Assembly (NCBI GenBank): GCA_013375405.1
Contig: JABXJU010000020.1
Location: forward strand, 1 to 32,440
Source: Candidatus Helarchaeota archaeon
GTDB taxonomy: Archaea; Asgardarchaeota; Lokiarchaeia; Helarchaeales; HEL-GB-A
Direction: 5' to 3'
Length of the DNA stretch: 32,440 bases
Part shown: one piece after another, positions 7,156 through 14,571 of the stretch
Numbering within the stretch: position 1 is the first letter of the stretch
Layout of the letters: each line of letters begins with the position of its first letter
Program-made: the position numbers and the translations under genes
The notes under the pieces: generated by a model
Told to the model about the DNA's origin: nothing
Seen by the model: only the letters and a program-made list of their open reading frames with translations
Database searches by the model: none

Positions 7156-8112
7156 TTGAGTGAAGGGATGAAAATGGCAAAGGACACGATTACGGTCAGT
7201 TTGGGAATTAGTTATGCCGGGCTTATGGGATTAACTTTTGTTTCGCTAGTAATAATGGCTGGTAAAAGCAGTGGTTTTGGGCACCCCGATGATTTGGGAA
7301 TGATTGTGAGAATTTTATTCAGTTATATCGGATATGGAGGCCTGTTAATCACTAGTCTTGTTTTAATTCTAATTTTCATTAACGCGAAGGAAGGAGGAAC
7401 AAGTGGCAAAGTGGGCTTCTACTTTGGTCTTCCTTCATGGATTGTTAGTCTATTCCTTAGCATATTTGTAATAAACGCTCGGTGTAGTCAATCTTGCATA
7501 CTATATGGGTTAGAAGAATATTTTTTGGTTATGAATCAGATGGGTTGGATACCGTTAATTGCTTCAATTCCCCTCATCGCCTGCGGGGTGCTCCTATTTC
7601 CAAGAGTTCGGAAATATTCAAAACTTATTTCTTCAAGATTTTCGGAAAATCTACGAGGAAAATTTACGGACGCCGATATCCCAGCCCATGAGATCCCCCT
7701 CCTCCTCCGCAATTTTAAAGCAGTAAAAAGATCGAGATATTTATCAAGAATCCAGAGAGCTATTATTATAGACACCATTCTAGCCGACGCGGCATTTAGG
7801 ACCAATTTTTTGGGCGATTATCTAACCGCAGCCAAAACCCTTCTTCAAGGGTACAAAGCTAACTGGGAATTTGTACAAGATCAATTTAGGGAGGCGGACA
7901 TACCAGCAAATGAAATACCACTACTCATCCGTAATTTAAAAAATTTAAAAAAATTCAGTGCCTATAAATCAAAAATCGTGATGAATAGAATTATTGACCT
8001 AATCATAGCCAATGCGGCATTTAGAACCAATTTTCTGAGCGATTTTCGAAGAACTGGGAGGACCTTCCTCAAAGACTATAAAAATAAATATCATGGAAAG
8101 GTGAACCTTTAA
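7156..8112 (+). CDS. Four-TM membrane protein with a duplicated 62-residue C-terminal module
   Basis: I do not recognise this 318-residue protein. Four hydrophobic segments lie at about residues 14-34, 51-76, 87-107 and 131-149. The rest is soluble and contains a module twice, at 173-234 and 247-308: each copy begins ADIPA.EIPLL.RN, has a lysine-rich helix, then AAFRTNFL.D and ends in T.L..YK. The two copies keep the same length, so this is a clean tandem duplication, and the matching motifs suggest a binding role. I use the TTG at 7156, but the ATGs at 7168 or 7174 are possible because no clear ribosome-binding site decides. An inverted repeat around a TATA-like box lies about 75-110 nt upstream. 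Confidence 0.7.
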   Translation: MSEGMKMAKDTITVSLGISYAGLMGLTFVSLVIMAGKSSGFGHPDDLGMIVRILFSYIGYGGLLITSLVLILIFINAKEGGTSGKVGFYFGLPSWIVSLFLSIFVINARCSQSCILYGLEEYFLVMNQMGWIPLIASIPLIACGVLLFPRVRKYSKLISSRFSENLRGKFTDADIPAHEIPLLLRNFKAVKRSRYLSRIQRAIIIDTILADAAFRTNFLGDYLTAAKTLLQGYKANWEFVQDQFREADIPANEIPLLIRNLKNLKKFSAYKSKIVMNRIIDLIIANAAFRTNFLSDFRRTGRTFLKDYKNKYHGKVNL

Positions 8113-8126
8113 AAATAGGATACATA

Positions 8127-8456
8127 TTAGTTAATAGGTTTATTGAACCTCTGTAAGAGGTGTGGGAGCAGTCTGAAGCACCCGGAGAAGCGTGAAGTGA
8201 GGAGGCAAATCCTCGTAATGTTAGTATTCCCCCCAAGATAGCAAGAGTCCCCGGGGTAGTGCTGATCTGAGAAGACAAACCCAACCTTAAGTTGTGTGTC
8301 TTTTAAAGATTGATAAACCACATTTTGACACCGAATATATTCCTCTTTTGGAATTTCAAAAGTTAGATCAGCTAAATTTTTAAACTTATCTATAAATTTC
8401 AAAATTAATTCAAATTCTTCTGAAAGGCGAGCGAGTTTATCAACTATTTGAATCAT
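8127..8456 (-). pseudogene. N-terminal gene fragment running into an IS remnant
   Basis: This 109-residue frame has two unlike halves. Residues 1-56 ('MIQIVDKLARLSEEFELI', 'NLADLTFEIPKEEYIRC') are helical, AT-rich and plausibly native. From about residue 57 the frame enters GC-richer DNA that resembles, on the other strand, the 3' end of an IS200/IS605 element, and the peptide turns to cysteine- and proline-rich nonsense. The start is well supported: a TATA-like AATTTATAG on the minus strand (8481-8489) lies about 25 nt before the ATG. I infer a real gene cut by the element. The family of the native half is unknown. Confidence 0.4.
8153..8290 (+). ncRNA. IS200/IS605 (tnpB) 3'-end remnant, omega-RNA-like
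   Basis: This is a GC-rich island in AT-rich DNA. From memory, the blocks 'GAGCAGTCTGAAGCACCCGG', 'AGCGTGAAGTGAGGAGG' and 'GCAAGAGTCCCCGGGG' resemble the conserved 3' end of tnpB/OrfB elements, where the guide-like omega RNA is encoded. Two hairpins are visible: GAGGA (8199-8203) with TCCTC (8210-8214), and C-runs at 8229-8234 and 8249-8252 against GGGG at 8253-8256. No tnpB coding sequence remains upstream, so it is a solo end. It borders the broken gene at 8127-8456. An alignment would settle the identity. Confidence 0.4.
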
Positions 8457-8480
8457 CTCTGATATAGCAAACGAAATCCC

Positions 8481-8489
8481 CTATAAATT
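8481..8489 (-). promoter_or_regulatory. TATA box for the minus-strand fragment
   Basis: Read on the minus strand this is AATTTATAG, about 25 nt before the ATG whose first base is at 8456. It is what makes the N-terminal half of that broken frame credible as a former gene. Confidence 0.4.
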
Positions 8490-8653
8490 GATATTTAATC
8501 CTATAGAGAATTGTAAATTTAATCTTCCAAGACTCTTTTGAGTTTATTTTTAAAATTAGCTTAACTGATTTAAGAAGAATTTTTAAAAAGCAAGAAATAC
8601 ATTTTTAAAATTATTAAGTTTTTAAATTGGAATTGGAGTTTGGAGTAATAGAA

Positions 8654-9034
8654 ATGGCCGGAGCTCATGAAATAGAATCGAAAATCACTAACATTTTGCA
8701 AAGGGTAGCAATGGAAGTGAATTTATATACATTAGCTTTAATTACAAGAGAAGGAAGACGAATTGCGTATTATTCAACAGCGCAAGTCGACCCTGATTTA
8801 ATGTCAGCAGTAACTGCCGCGATTTTAAACGCTGCTGAGATGGCTGTGACGCAAATGTCACAAGGAGAACTGTGGGAGATTGTTGTAAGAGGAAGTCAAG
8901 GGTTTTCAATCGTAAGTTGTGCAGGAACGAGCTTTTTATTGGTTGGCGCTGGAACTCATAGTGCAGATCTAGGAAGAGTTGTAAGTGTGCTACGAGACTA
9001 CGCAAAGATGATTGCTCAAATTCTGGGAATTTAA
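8654..9034 (+). CDS. Roadblock/LC7-domain protein (MglB-like)
   Basis: This protein of 126 residues is a single Roadblock/LC7 domain. The pattern 'LYTLALITREGRRIAYYS' (central beta hairpin), a long helix 'DPDLMSAVTAAILNAAEMAV', then 'FSIVSCAGTSFLLVGAG' and a C-terminal helix is typical. Such proteins dimerise and act as partners or regulators of small Ras-like GTPases (MglB in bacteria, Ragulator subunits in eukaryotes), and they are abundant in Asgard archaea. No GTPase gene lies in this window, so the partner is elsewhere. The frame opens at TTG 8627, but the ATG at 8654 has GGAG at 8642-8645, 8 nt away, and fits the domain start, so I prefer it. Confidence 0.85.
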   Translation: MAGAHEIESKITNILQRVAMEVNLYTLALITREGRRIAYYSTAQVDPDLMSAVTAAILNAAEMAVTQMSQGELWEIVVRGSQGFSIVSCAGTSFLLVGAGTHSADLGRVVSVLRDYAKMIAQILGI

Positions 9035-9149
9035 AATTTGAGAATAGTAAAAATAATTAATTAATAGGAATTAAGGGTAATAATTTCCATTAAACCCATA
9101 TAATAAGAAATTTAGAATTGATCATATTATCTATTTAGAGGTACATTTC

Positions 9150-9899
9150 ATGTCAGACGAAATTAAAATTGTTGAAAGAGAACCTATTCAAATAAAAAAT
9201 CCTAATGTTATAATTGGTTTACCTGATGTAGGTTTAGTTGGTTTAATTGCGACTATGCATATGATTGAAACATTAAAAATGAAACGGGTGGGGTATATCG
9301 AATCTAGGCTTTTTCCACCTGTTATAGTCCTTCATAATGGTGAGATTCAATCACCCATTAAAATATACGCAAAAGACCAAAATATTGCAATCGTTTCTGA
9401 AATTCCCATTCCTTCTACAGCAATTTATGAGCTCTCAGATGCTTTATTAAATCATCTTAAGGGATGGAATCCTGAAATGGTAATTTTATTACACGGGATT
9501 CCGGTACCTAATCGCTTGAATTTAGAGAAATTGCAGAAGTTTGCTATTGGTACTGACGATAAAACGAAAGCACTTATTAAAGACGTAGGAGTTGAAATTA
9601 TGGATACAGGGGTTATCGTGGGGTTGAAAGCAATTTTCTTATGGGATAGTCTTAAGCAGAAAATTCCCACTATTGCACTAGGAGCAGAATCTTTTCTGGA
9701 ATATCCTGATCCAGGCGCCGCTGCATCAGTTGTTGAAGCCCTAAACAAATTTTTGAAACTCGATTTAGATGTTGAGGCCTTATTAAATAGAGCAGAAGAA
9801 TTACGCGTGCGGATGCGAGATTTAATGCGTAGAACTCAAGAAACTATGCGAGGTACGCAACCAGTTCGAGAACTTGAATTACCCCCAATGTTTGGATGA
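9150..9899 (+). CDS. PAC2-family (proteasome assembly chaperone-like) protein
   Basis: This 249-residue cytoplasmic protein has the PAC2 fold. The opening 'VIIGLPDVGLVGLIATMHMI' glycine-rich loop is followed by 'ESRLFPPVIVLHNG' and later 'GVEIMDTGVIVGLKAIFLW' and a helical C-terminus with 'LNRAEELRVRMRDLMRR'. Eukaryotic homologues help assemble the 20S proteasome; the archaeal role is less settled, with a protein-quality-control link often proposed. The start ATG at 9150 has AGAGG about 8 nt upstream. The next gene, an Hsp20, begins 13 nt after the stop, so the two are probably co-transcribed, which supports a proteostasis role. Confidence 0.85.
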   Translation: MSDEIKIVEREPIQIKNPNVIIGLPDVGLVGLIATMHMIETLKMKRVGYIESRLFPPVIVLHNGEIQSPIKIYAKDQNIAIVSEIPIPSTAIYELSDALLNHLKGWNPEMVILLHGIPVPNRLNLEKLQKFAIGTDDKTKALIKDVGVEIMDTGVIVGLKAIFLWDSLKQKIPTIALGAESFLEYPDPGAAASVVEALNKFLKLDLDVEALLNRAEELRVRMRDLMRRTQETMRGTQPVRELELPPMFG

Positions 9900-9912
9900 T
9901 AGGAGGAATTAA

Positions 9913-10353
9913 ATGACAGAAAAAAAGAGATTTATTGACCGAATGCGGGAATTCTTTGCGGATATAGAAAAGGATATTTATCAGGCGTTTGGAGAATTAA
10001 TTGAGGAAAAATGTTCGTGGGATCCTGAGGAATGCTGTCTTGAGCCTTTAACCAACGTTATTGAAACTGAGGACGAAATTCTTATAACAGCTGATTTACC
10101 CTACGTTAAAAAGGATAACATAGATATTCACGTAACTGATGATATGCTTGATTTACAAGCGACTCTTGAACGCCCAGTAAGATTTGCGCAGTGGGGGACA
10201 ATACAACGTAATACTGAATTTCACAAATTCCATAAGCATGTAAAACTTTCCTCTAGCATCGATCCTGACAAAATTATAGCCACATTCAAGGGTGGAATCC
10301 TACAAATTCGGATGCCTAAAAAAGTAACGCGTATTAGAATAAATATAGAATAA
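9913..10353 (+). CDS. Hsp20/alpha-crystallin small heat-shock protein
   Basis: This 146-residue chaperone has the alpha-crystallin domain from about residue 45 to the end: 'EPLTNVIETEDEILITADLP', 'NIDIHVTDDMLDLQA', 'FHKFHKHVKLSSSIDPDKI' and the closing 'ATFKGGILQIRMPK' motif (A.f..GvL.i..PK). It would bind unfolding proteins as oligomers without ATP. The N-terminal arm carries a cysteine-containing stretch, 'CSWDPEECC', and an IXI-like 'IRINIE' tail ends the chain. The ribosome-binding site TAGGAGG at 9900-9906 is one of the strongest in the window, and the gene follows the PAC2 gene by 13 nt. Confidence 0.92.
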   Translation: MTEKKRFIDRMREFFADIEKDIYQAFGELIEEKCSWDPEECCLEPLTNVIETEDEILITADLPYVKKDNIDIHVTDDMLDLQATLERPVRFAQWGTIQRNTEFHKFHKHVKLSSSIDPDKIIATFKGGILQIRMPKKVTRIRINIE

Positions 10354-10541
10354 TGCTTTCTAATTCATCGTGGAATTTTCATATTCTAACCATAACTTCT
10401 TTTTTTTATGACAATTTAGGGTATTCATTACATAAGTGAGGTCTCACTACTCATAAGGTCCGTCATCTTCCAGAGAATCCGTCATCTTTATAGATCATCG
10501 ACCTCATAAGAAAATTAGAAGTTAGTTTATTTATAATTATA
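10354..10541. other. Convergent intergenic spacer with short repeats
   Basis: The spacer lies between the plus-strand Hsp20 gene and the minus-strand formyltransferase gene. It contains GTGAG-GT-CTCAC (10436-10447), CCGTCATCTT twice (near 10460 and 10479) and CTCATAAG twice (near 10450 and 10503). A T-run at 10399-10407 may serve as a terminator. No gene is visible. Confidence 0.35.
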
Positions 10542-11561
10542 TTATATCTCTTTCTGGTCGTCTTGAGTATTCGCATGATAACGTGTTCTGATTTTATCCA
10601 GAATTTCTTGAGAATTGACCCCTGTCAGTACAGCACCGATTTTCAAGTCTGAAATGCTCAACCCTTCGAATTTCTTTACAATTATTGAGCCTTCTTTGGT
10701 TTTTATAACGAATTCTTTAAGTACAATTGATAAATCAACTATTGTACCGGGTTTAATTCCACTATGAAATAGAGAGGCATCAAAGGGATATGCTTCGAGA
10801 ATTAACACTTTTGAATCATTATGAAAACAATATGCAGGAGGATAGGGAGGGGAAACCGCCCTTATTAAGTTATAGATTTGTAAAGTATTTTGATTCCAAT
10901 CAATACCGCTGTCAGAGGGTATTCTTTTTGGGTAAAAAGTCGGCTTTACTGGTGGTTGAGGTTTGATAACTACTTCATTTTTTTCTATTAATGGTAAATA
11001 TGTTTTTATTAGTTGGTACATAACAATCCGATTCTTAGTATGAAGGGTTGAAATGGTGTCAAACGGGTTTATCTCGAAAGCCTGAAAACCTATAATAGGT
11101 CCTGAGTCGATGTAAGGATCATATTTATAGAGATTAGTAATAAAACGGTTATGACCAGTTATAAGTGACCAATTCATTGGAGACCTCCCTCTTCCCTTAG
11201 GCAACCCGTACGGGCTTCCGTGCATTCCACATGCAAATACGCCCAAGCTTTTTAGAATTACATCTGGAATAATTCGCTCCCAACCGATTACTAATAATAG
11301 ATCTATATTTGCGTCTTGAAAGAAAGCTTGATCTTCAGGTTCTTTTAGATTATAAGCTTTAACGACATGGAGGGGAATGGAGTTATTATTACAAAATTTT
11401 ACAATCTCATTACCCTTATAGAAAGCAACATTGTGCTTCTTTCCTAATTTTTCAGGGAGGGTCACAACAAGATCAACTTTAAAAGCATTCTCCGAAATTA
11501 TACTATTTAATAAATCGAGTGTTGTACCCTTACAGCCTAAAAGAGCGATTTTCATCTTCAA
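10542..11561 (-). CDS. Formyltransferase-family enzyme (ArnA/Fmt-like, probably sugar-specific)
   Basis: This 339-residue protein has an N-terminal formyl-transfer domain (residues 3-190) and an Fmt/ArnA-type C-terminal beta-barrel domain (about 215-320). Known enzymes take the formyl group from N10-formyltetrahydrofolate to Met-tRNA or to UDP/dTDP-amino sugars. The core 'CGMHGSPYGLPKGRGRSPMNW' region gives His114, and 'YIDSGPII' gives Asp152. The Asn two residues before His in Fmt and ArnA (N-x-H) is Gly112 here, so the usual Asn-His-Asp triad is incomplete. The clade-specific 'KGRGRSPMNW' favours a sugar substrate, not tRNA. Its start overlaps the end of the deacetylase-like gene by 32 nt, implying coupled translation. 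Confidence 0.75.
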   Translation of the reverse strand: MKMKIALLGCKGTTLDLLNSIISENAFKVDLVVTLPEKLGKKHNVAFYKGNEIVKFCNNNSIPLHVVKAYNLKEPEDQAFFQDANIDLLLVIGWERIIPDVILKSLGVFACGMHGSPYGLPKGRGRSPMNWSLITGHNRFITNLYKYDPYIDSGPIIGFQAFEINPFDTISTLHTKNRIVMYQLIKTYLPLIEKNEVVIKPQPPVKPTFYPKRIPSDSGIDWNQNTLQIYNLIRAVSPPYPPAYCFHNDSKVLILEAYPFDASLFHSGIKPGTIVDLSIVLKEFVIKTKEGSIIVKKFEGLSISDLKIGAVLTGVNSQEILDKIRTRYHANTQDDQKEI

Positions 11562-12255
11562 TAATCCTCTGCATATTTTTAAAATTAGTTTTTAAATAAT
11601 TTTTTAATTCTGAAGTTCTCCTCTTTATCAATTCATCTTTAAATTTATTCAGATCTTCTTCGGGATACCACCATGCGGGGTGTAATAAAAGTTGAATTGG
11701 TGATTTTCCTTCCTTCAATAAATTCAGGAGTTTAGGATAGAAATCCTCGTTTTTTCTCGAATCTGAGAGGAAATTAGCCTCTAAAAAGAGACCATTTTGA
11801 TATGCATTTATAAAAGAATCATATTCCTTATTCAGCATTGGCTTGGTTGGTCTGTGGAAGCTAACAACAAAATTGACATCTGTGATGCACTCTTGAAACC
11901 ATTTTAGAGTGGAGTGTATTTTATTGTCATTATCTCCAAAAAGTACTTCATCAATATGAAGACCTACACAATGCCCGAAAGAACTTAACTCTTTAATTAT
12001 GTCTATGACCTTAGGATTAAAGATATTGTAAGTTTCTGCGCCTATTTGAAAGAAATAATTGGCTTTAATATTCATTGAATGCTCTATTTTTCCTAATTGA
12101 AGAGCATAATAAGGAGAGATATCTATATCATGTCTTAAAAATATAATTTTCTCCAGATCAGGGGGTATTTTCTGGTCAAAACGAAGAAAATTATATTGAA
12201 ATACGTCTTTGATTTCTTTCAGTAAATTTTTGAAAGATTCATAATTAAATAGCAT
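11530..12255 (-). CDS. Polysaccharide deacetylase-like (CE4 superfamily) protein
   Basis: This 241-residue enzyme resembles NodB-type deacetylases and ArnD-type deformylases. 'FLRHDIDIS' supplies the metal-binding His-Asp pair, 'GLHIDEVLF' corresponds to the H-(x)n-H metal motif, 'SFHRPT' to the active-site 'RxP' segment and 'LLLHPAWW' to the late His. No signal peptide is seen, so it is likely cytoplasmic and may act on a nucleotide or lipid-linked sugar. AGGAGA lies 8 nt before the ATG. It is first in a two-gene minus-strand operon and overlaps the formyltransferase gene by 32 nt. Its substrate, N-acetyl or N-formyl, is not shown by the sequence. Confidence 0.75.
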   Translation of the reverse strand: MLFNYESFKNLLKEIKDVFQYNFLRFDQKIPPDLEKIIFLRHDIDISPYYALQLGKIEHSMNIKANYFFQIGAETYNIFNPKVIDIIKELSSFGHCVGLHIDEVLFGDNDNKIHSTLKWFQECITDVNFVVSFHRPTKPMLNKEYDSFINAYQNGLFLEANFLSDSRKNEDFYPKLLNLLKEGKSPIQLLLHPAWWYPEEDLNKFKDELIKRRTSELKNYLKTNFKNMQRIIEDENRSFRL

Positions 12256-12354
12256 TATTTTTTTCTCCTAAATTCAACAAAACATGTTATTATTAAAATA
12301 AATATCCATTAACTTTAGGTTAATGATACAATAAGTGAATTTCAAGGGATCGCA

Positions 12355-12362
12355 TTTATAAG
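12355..12362 (+). promoter_or_regulatory. TATA box that fixes the aIF5A start
   Basis: TTTATAAG at 12355-12362 would place transcription initiation near 12382-12388. That is downstream of the first ATG in the frame (12364) but about 25 nt upstream of the ATG at 12409, which also has GAGG at 12397-12400. Both favour the later start. Confidence 0.5.
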
Positions 12363-12408
12363 AATGATTTACTTATTAGAACAAAAAAGAAGATTTGAGG
12401 ATAGAATA

Positions 12409-12810
12409 ATGTCAAAAAAAATGGTTGACGCAGGTACCCTGAAAGTTAATCGCTATTTATTAGTTGGAGATGAACCGTGCAAAATTTTATCACTTGATCA
12501 TTCAAAATCAGGAAAGCATGGACATGCTAAAATACGATTAACAGTAGTTGGGCTATTTGATGGATCGAAACGAAGCGTAGTATTTCCCGCTAATAATAAA
12601 GTTGATGTTCCAATAATTGAGAAAAAAACAGCTATGGTATCTGCAATAATGGGGGATACTCTTAGTGTTATGGATATGGAAGATTATAATACATTTGAAA
12701 TCAATATGCCAGAAGATGAGAAGCTAAAATCTAAAATCCAAGAAGGGATTCAAATCGAATATTGGGTAATAATGGATAGAATTAAAGTTGAAAGAGTGAA
12801 ATCTAAATAA
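12409..12810 (+). CDS. Translation factor aIF5A
   Basis: This 133-residue factor relieves ribosomes stalled at difficult peptide bonds. The N-terminal SH3-like domain holds the modification loop 'HSKSGKHGHAK', in which Lys36 is the site converted to hypusine (or deoxyhypusine). An OB-fold domain follows (about residues 70-133). An upstream in-frame ATG at 12364 would add 15 residues, but it lies between the TATA box and the expected transcript start. The ATG at 12409 has GAGG 8 nt upstream and matches family length. It heads a five-gene plus-strand run (IMPase, kinase-like, Nob1, FEN1), with gaps of only 25-42 nt. Confidence 0.95.
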   Translation: MSKKMVDAGTLKVNRYLLVGDEPCKILSLDHSKSGKHGHAKIRLTVVGLFDGSKRSVVFPANNKVDVPIIEKKTAMVSAIMGDTLSVMDMEDYNTFEINMPEDEKLKSKIQEGIQIEYWVIMDRIKVERVKSK

Positions 12811-12852
12811 ATTATTTCTCTTTTTTAATTAAGTTATTCGTTGGTTTGATTT

Positions 12853-13647
12853 TTGAACTTAGATTGGAAATCTTTTTGCGAAAAAATAACAGATTCTATT
12901 TGGAAGGCTATTAAACCGATTGTTGGCACCGATGAAGCTTCCATAAGAATAAAAAAATATAAAAAAGATACGAAGAAGATTGATGTCATAGCAGAAGATA
13001 TAGTAATTGACCAATTAAAAAAAGAAAAAATGGATGTTACTTTGCTAAGCGAGGAGATTGGAAAACTTCAGATCGGTTCTGACCCAAAATATACGATAAT
13101 TCTAGATCCTATCGATGGAACTACGAATTCCGTTAGGGGATTACCTTTCTTTTCAACAAGCATTGCAGTTGCCAAAGGCAATACCTTTGAGGATCTTATC
13201 TTTGGATATGTGAAAAATTATCTAACAGGCGAAATTTTTTATGTAAATCAAAATGGAGCTCTCTATAATGATAAGGAATGCAAGAGTTCGACTTGTACAT
13301 ATCTAAATAAAGCACTAATTTCACTTTATAGTTATAGTAACGTTAATTATAATCTAATTAGAAAAATTCTCAGTAAAATAAGGAAAATGAGATTATTTGG
13401 AGCAATTTCAATAGAATTAATGTACGTAGGATGTAATATATTGGATGGATTAGTAGATTTAAGAGGAGATTTACTACTTACTGATATAGCGGCGGGAATT
13501 CTCTTTATAAAGAAAGTGGGTGGAATGGTTTCTAGAGCAAATGGAGACCAATTCATAGGAAAATTAGATATGAACGAAAGATACACAGTATTAGCAGCGG
13601 GAAATGAAGTCCTATTCAACAAATTTCTCAAAATTATAAGAGCTTGA
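12853..13647 (+). CDS. Inositol monophosphatase-family phosphatase
   Basis: This 264-residue Mg-dependent phosphatase belongs to the IMPase/FBPase superfamily; archaeal members can act on inositol-1-phosphate, fructose-1,6-bisphosphate or NADP. Metal ligands are in place: E67/E68 in 'LLSEEIG', D85 and D88 in 'LDPIDGTTN', and D211 in 'LLTDIAAG', where the usual Trp of WD.A is Thr. The start is TTG at 12853, with no clear ribosome-binding site. It lies 42 nt after aIF5A and 35 nt before the kinase-like gene. Because an inositol-1-phosphate synthase is encoded 12 kb away (25121), a role in making free inositol is attractive but unproven. Confidence 0.85.
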   Translation: MNLDWKSFCEKITDSIWKAIKPIVGTDEASIRIKKYKKDTKKIDVIAEDIVIDQLKKEKMDVTLLSEEIGKLQIGSDPKYTIILDPIDGTTNSVRGLPFFSTSIAVAKGNTFEDLIFGYVKNYLTGEIFYVNQNGALYNDKECKSSTCTYLNKALISLYSYSNVNYNLIRKILSKIRKMRLFGAISIELMYVGCNILDGLVDLRGDLLLTDIAAGILFIKKVGGMVSRANGDQFIGKLDMNERYTVLAAGNEVLFNKFLKIIRA

Positions 13648-13682
13648 ATTGAAAGTATACGATGATTTACGAAGGATTATAA

Positions 13683-14546
13683 ATGAATTTAATAGTATCT
13701 GAATCAGATATTCGAAGATCCATTAGAAAATCTGATAAATTACTTAGTTACCTCAACGAACCATTCAAAATTCAATTATTTAATGAAAGTGATAATTTAG
13801 TTTTTAAAATAGCGGGTAAAAATGATATTCTTGCGAAAGTAGGGTTAACAGGATGGGGGAAATATGAGTACGAAACATTAAAAAAATTATCATCAAAAAA
13901 TTATAATGTACCTAAACCAATTACATATATTCCACTTCAACAGGAAATGGATAATGATTGGAGCTTCGGCAGAATGGATAGGGAACTAGGAATATTATTT
14001 TATTTACAACTTGAAGGAAAAAATTTAAAGCAACAATTAACAAAAATAAATATACTGAAAGGAGTTAATTTTCTTAAAAAATTACACGAGGATAAGTCTT
14101 TAATTAATGGAATTATTAAGGATTATCAAAAAATCGAGGTTGATAGAGGGTTAAGATATATAAAAAAGCTTTTTGAAGGAGAGCTTGTAGATAATCTTGA
14201 AAAAGATATAAGTCAATACCAGAATTATGAAATCGATTATTGTTTTATTCATGGTGGTCCGAGGTTGGAGCATTTCATTATTAAAGACGATCAAATTTGG
14301 ATGATAGACTTTGAAGGGGCATGTATTGGTGATCGATTTAAAGATTTAGGAATTTTTTGTACTGAACTTTTATTAAATGATATTGATAAAGAGGATTTAA
14401 TTAAAGCTTATTTTAAGAGAGGTTTGAGTAAAGAAGAGAAAGATCGCCTGAAATTCTTTGAATTAAGAGCCTTAATGGTGAAAATGAGGTTTAAACCATC
14501 TCAAAAAATTTTGGAAAATATTCAACGGTTAGTTAATTATAGATAA
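13683..14546 (+). CDS. APH/choline-kinase-fold protein with altered catalytic loop
   Basis: This 287-residue protein has the layout of small-molecule kinases of the aminoglycoside phosphotransferase type. The N-lobe holds 'DNLVFKIAGKNDILAKVG', with a candidate ATP-binding lysine at K52. The C-lobe has 'FIHGGPRLEHFII' (188-200), then 'WMIDFEGACIGDRFKDLG' with the metal-binding D209. In normal members the first motif is HGDxxxxN. Here the catalytic Asp is Gly192 and the Asn is His197, so it may be a pseudokinase or use different chemistry. The ATG at 13683 has AAGGA about 7 nt upstream. It sits between an IMPase-family gene and Nob1. Confidence 0.7.
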   Translation: MNLIVSESDIRRSIRKSDKLLSYLNEPFKIQLFNESDNLVFKIAGKNDILAKVGLTGWGKYEYETLKKLSSKNYNVPKPITYIPLQQEMDNDWSFGRMDRELGILFYLQLEGKNLKQQLTKINILKGVNFLKKLHEDKSLINGIIKDYQKIEVDRGLRYIKKLFEGELVDNLEKDISQYQNYEIDYCFIHGGPRLEHFIIKDDQIWMIDFEGACIGDRFKDLGIFCTELLLNDIDKEDLIKAYFKRGLSKEEKDRLKFFELRALMVKMRFKPSQKILENIQRLVNYR

Positions 14547-14571
14547 TGGAATAATGGTAAGTTGAAAAAAC

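Noticed and set aside
12364..12408. N-terminal extension of aIF5A from the ATG at 12364
   Set aside because: It lies between the TATA box and the predicted transcript start, and adds residues absent from the family; the ATG at 12409 has a ribosome-binding site.
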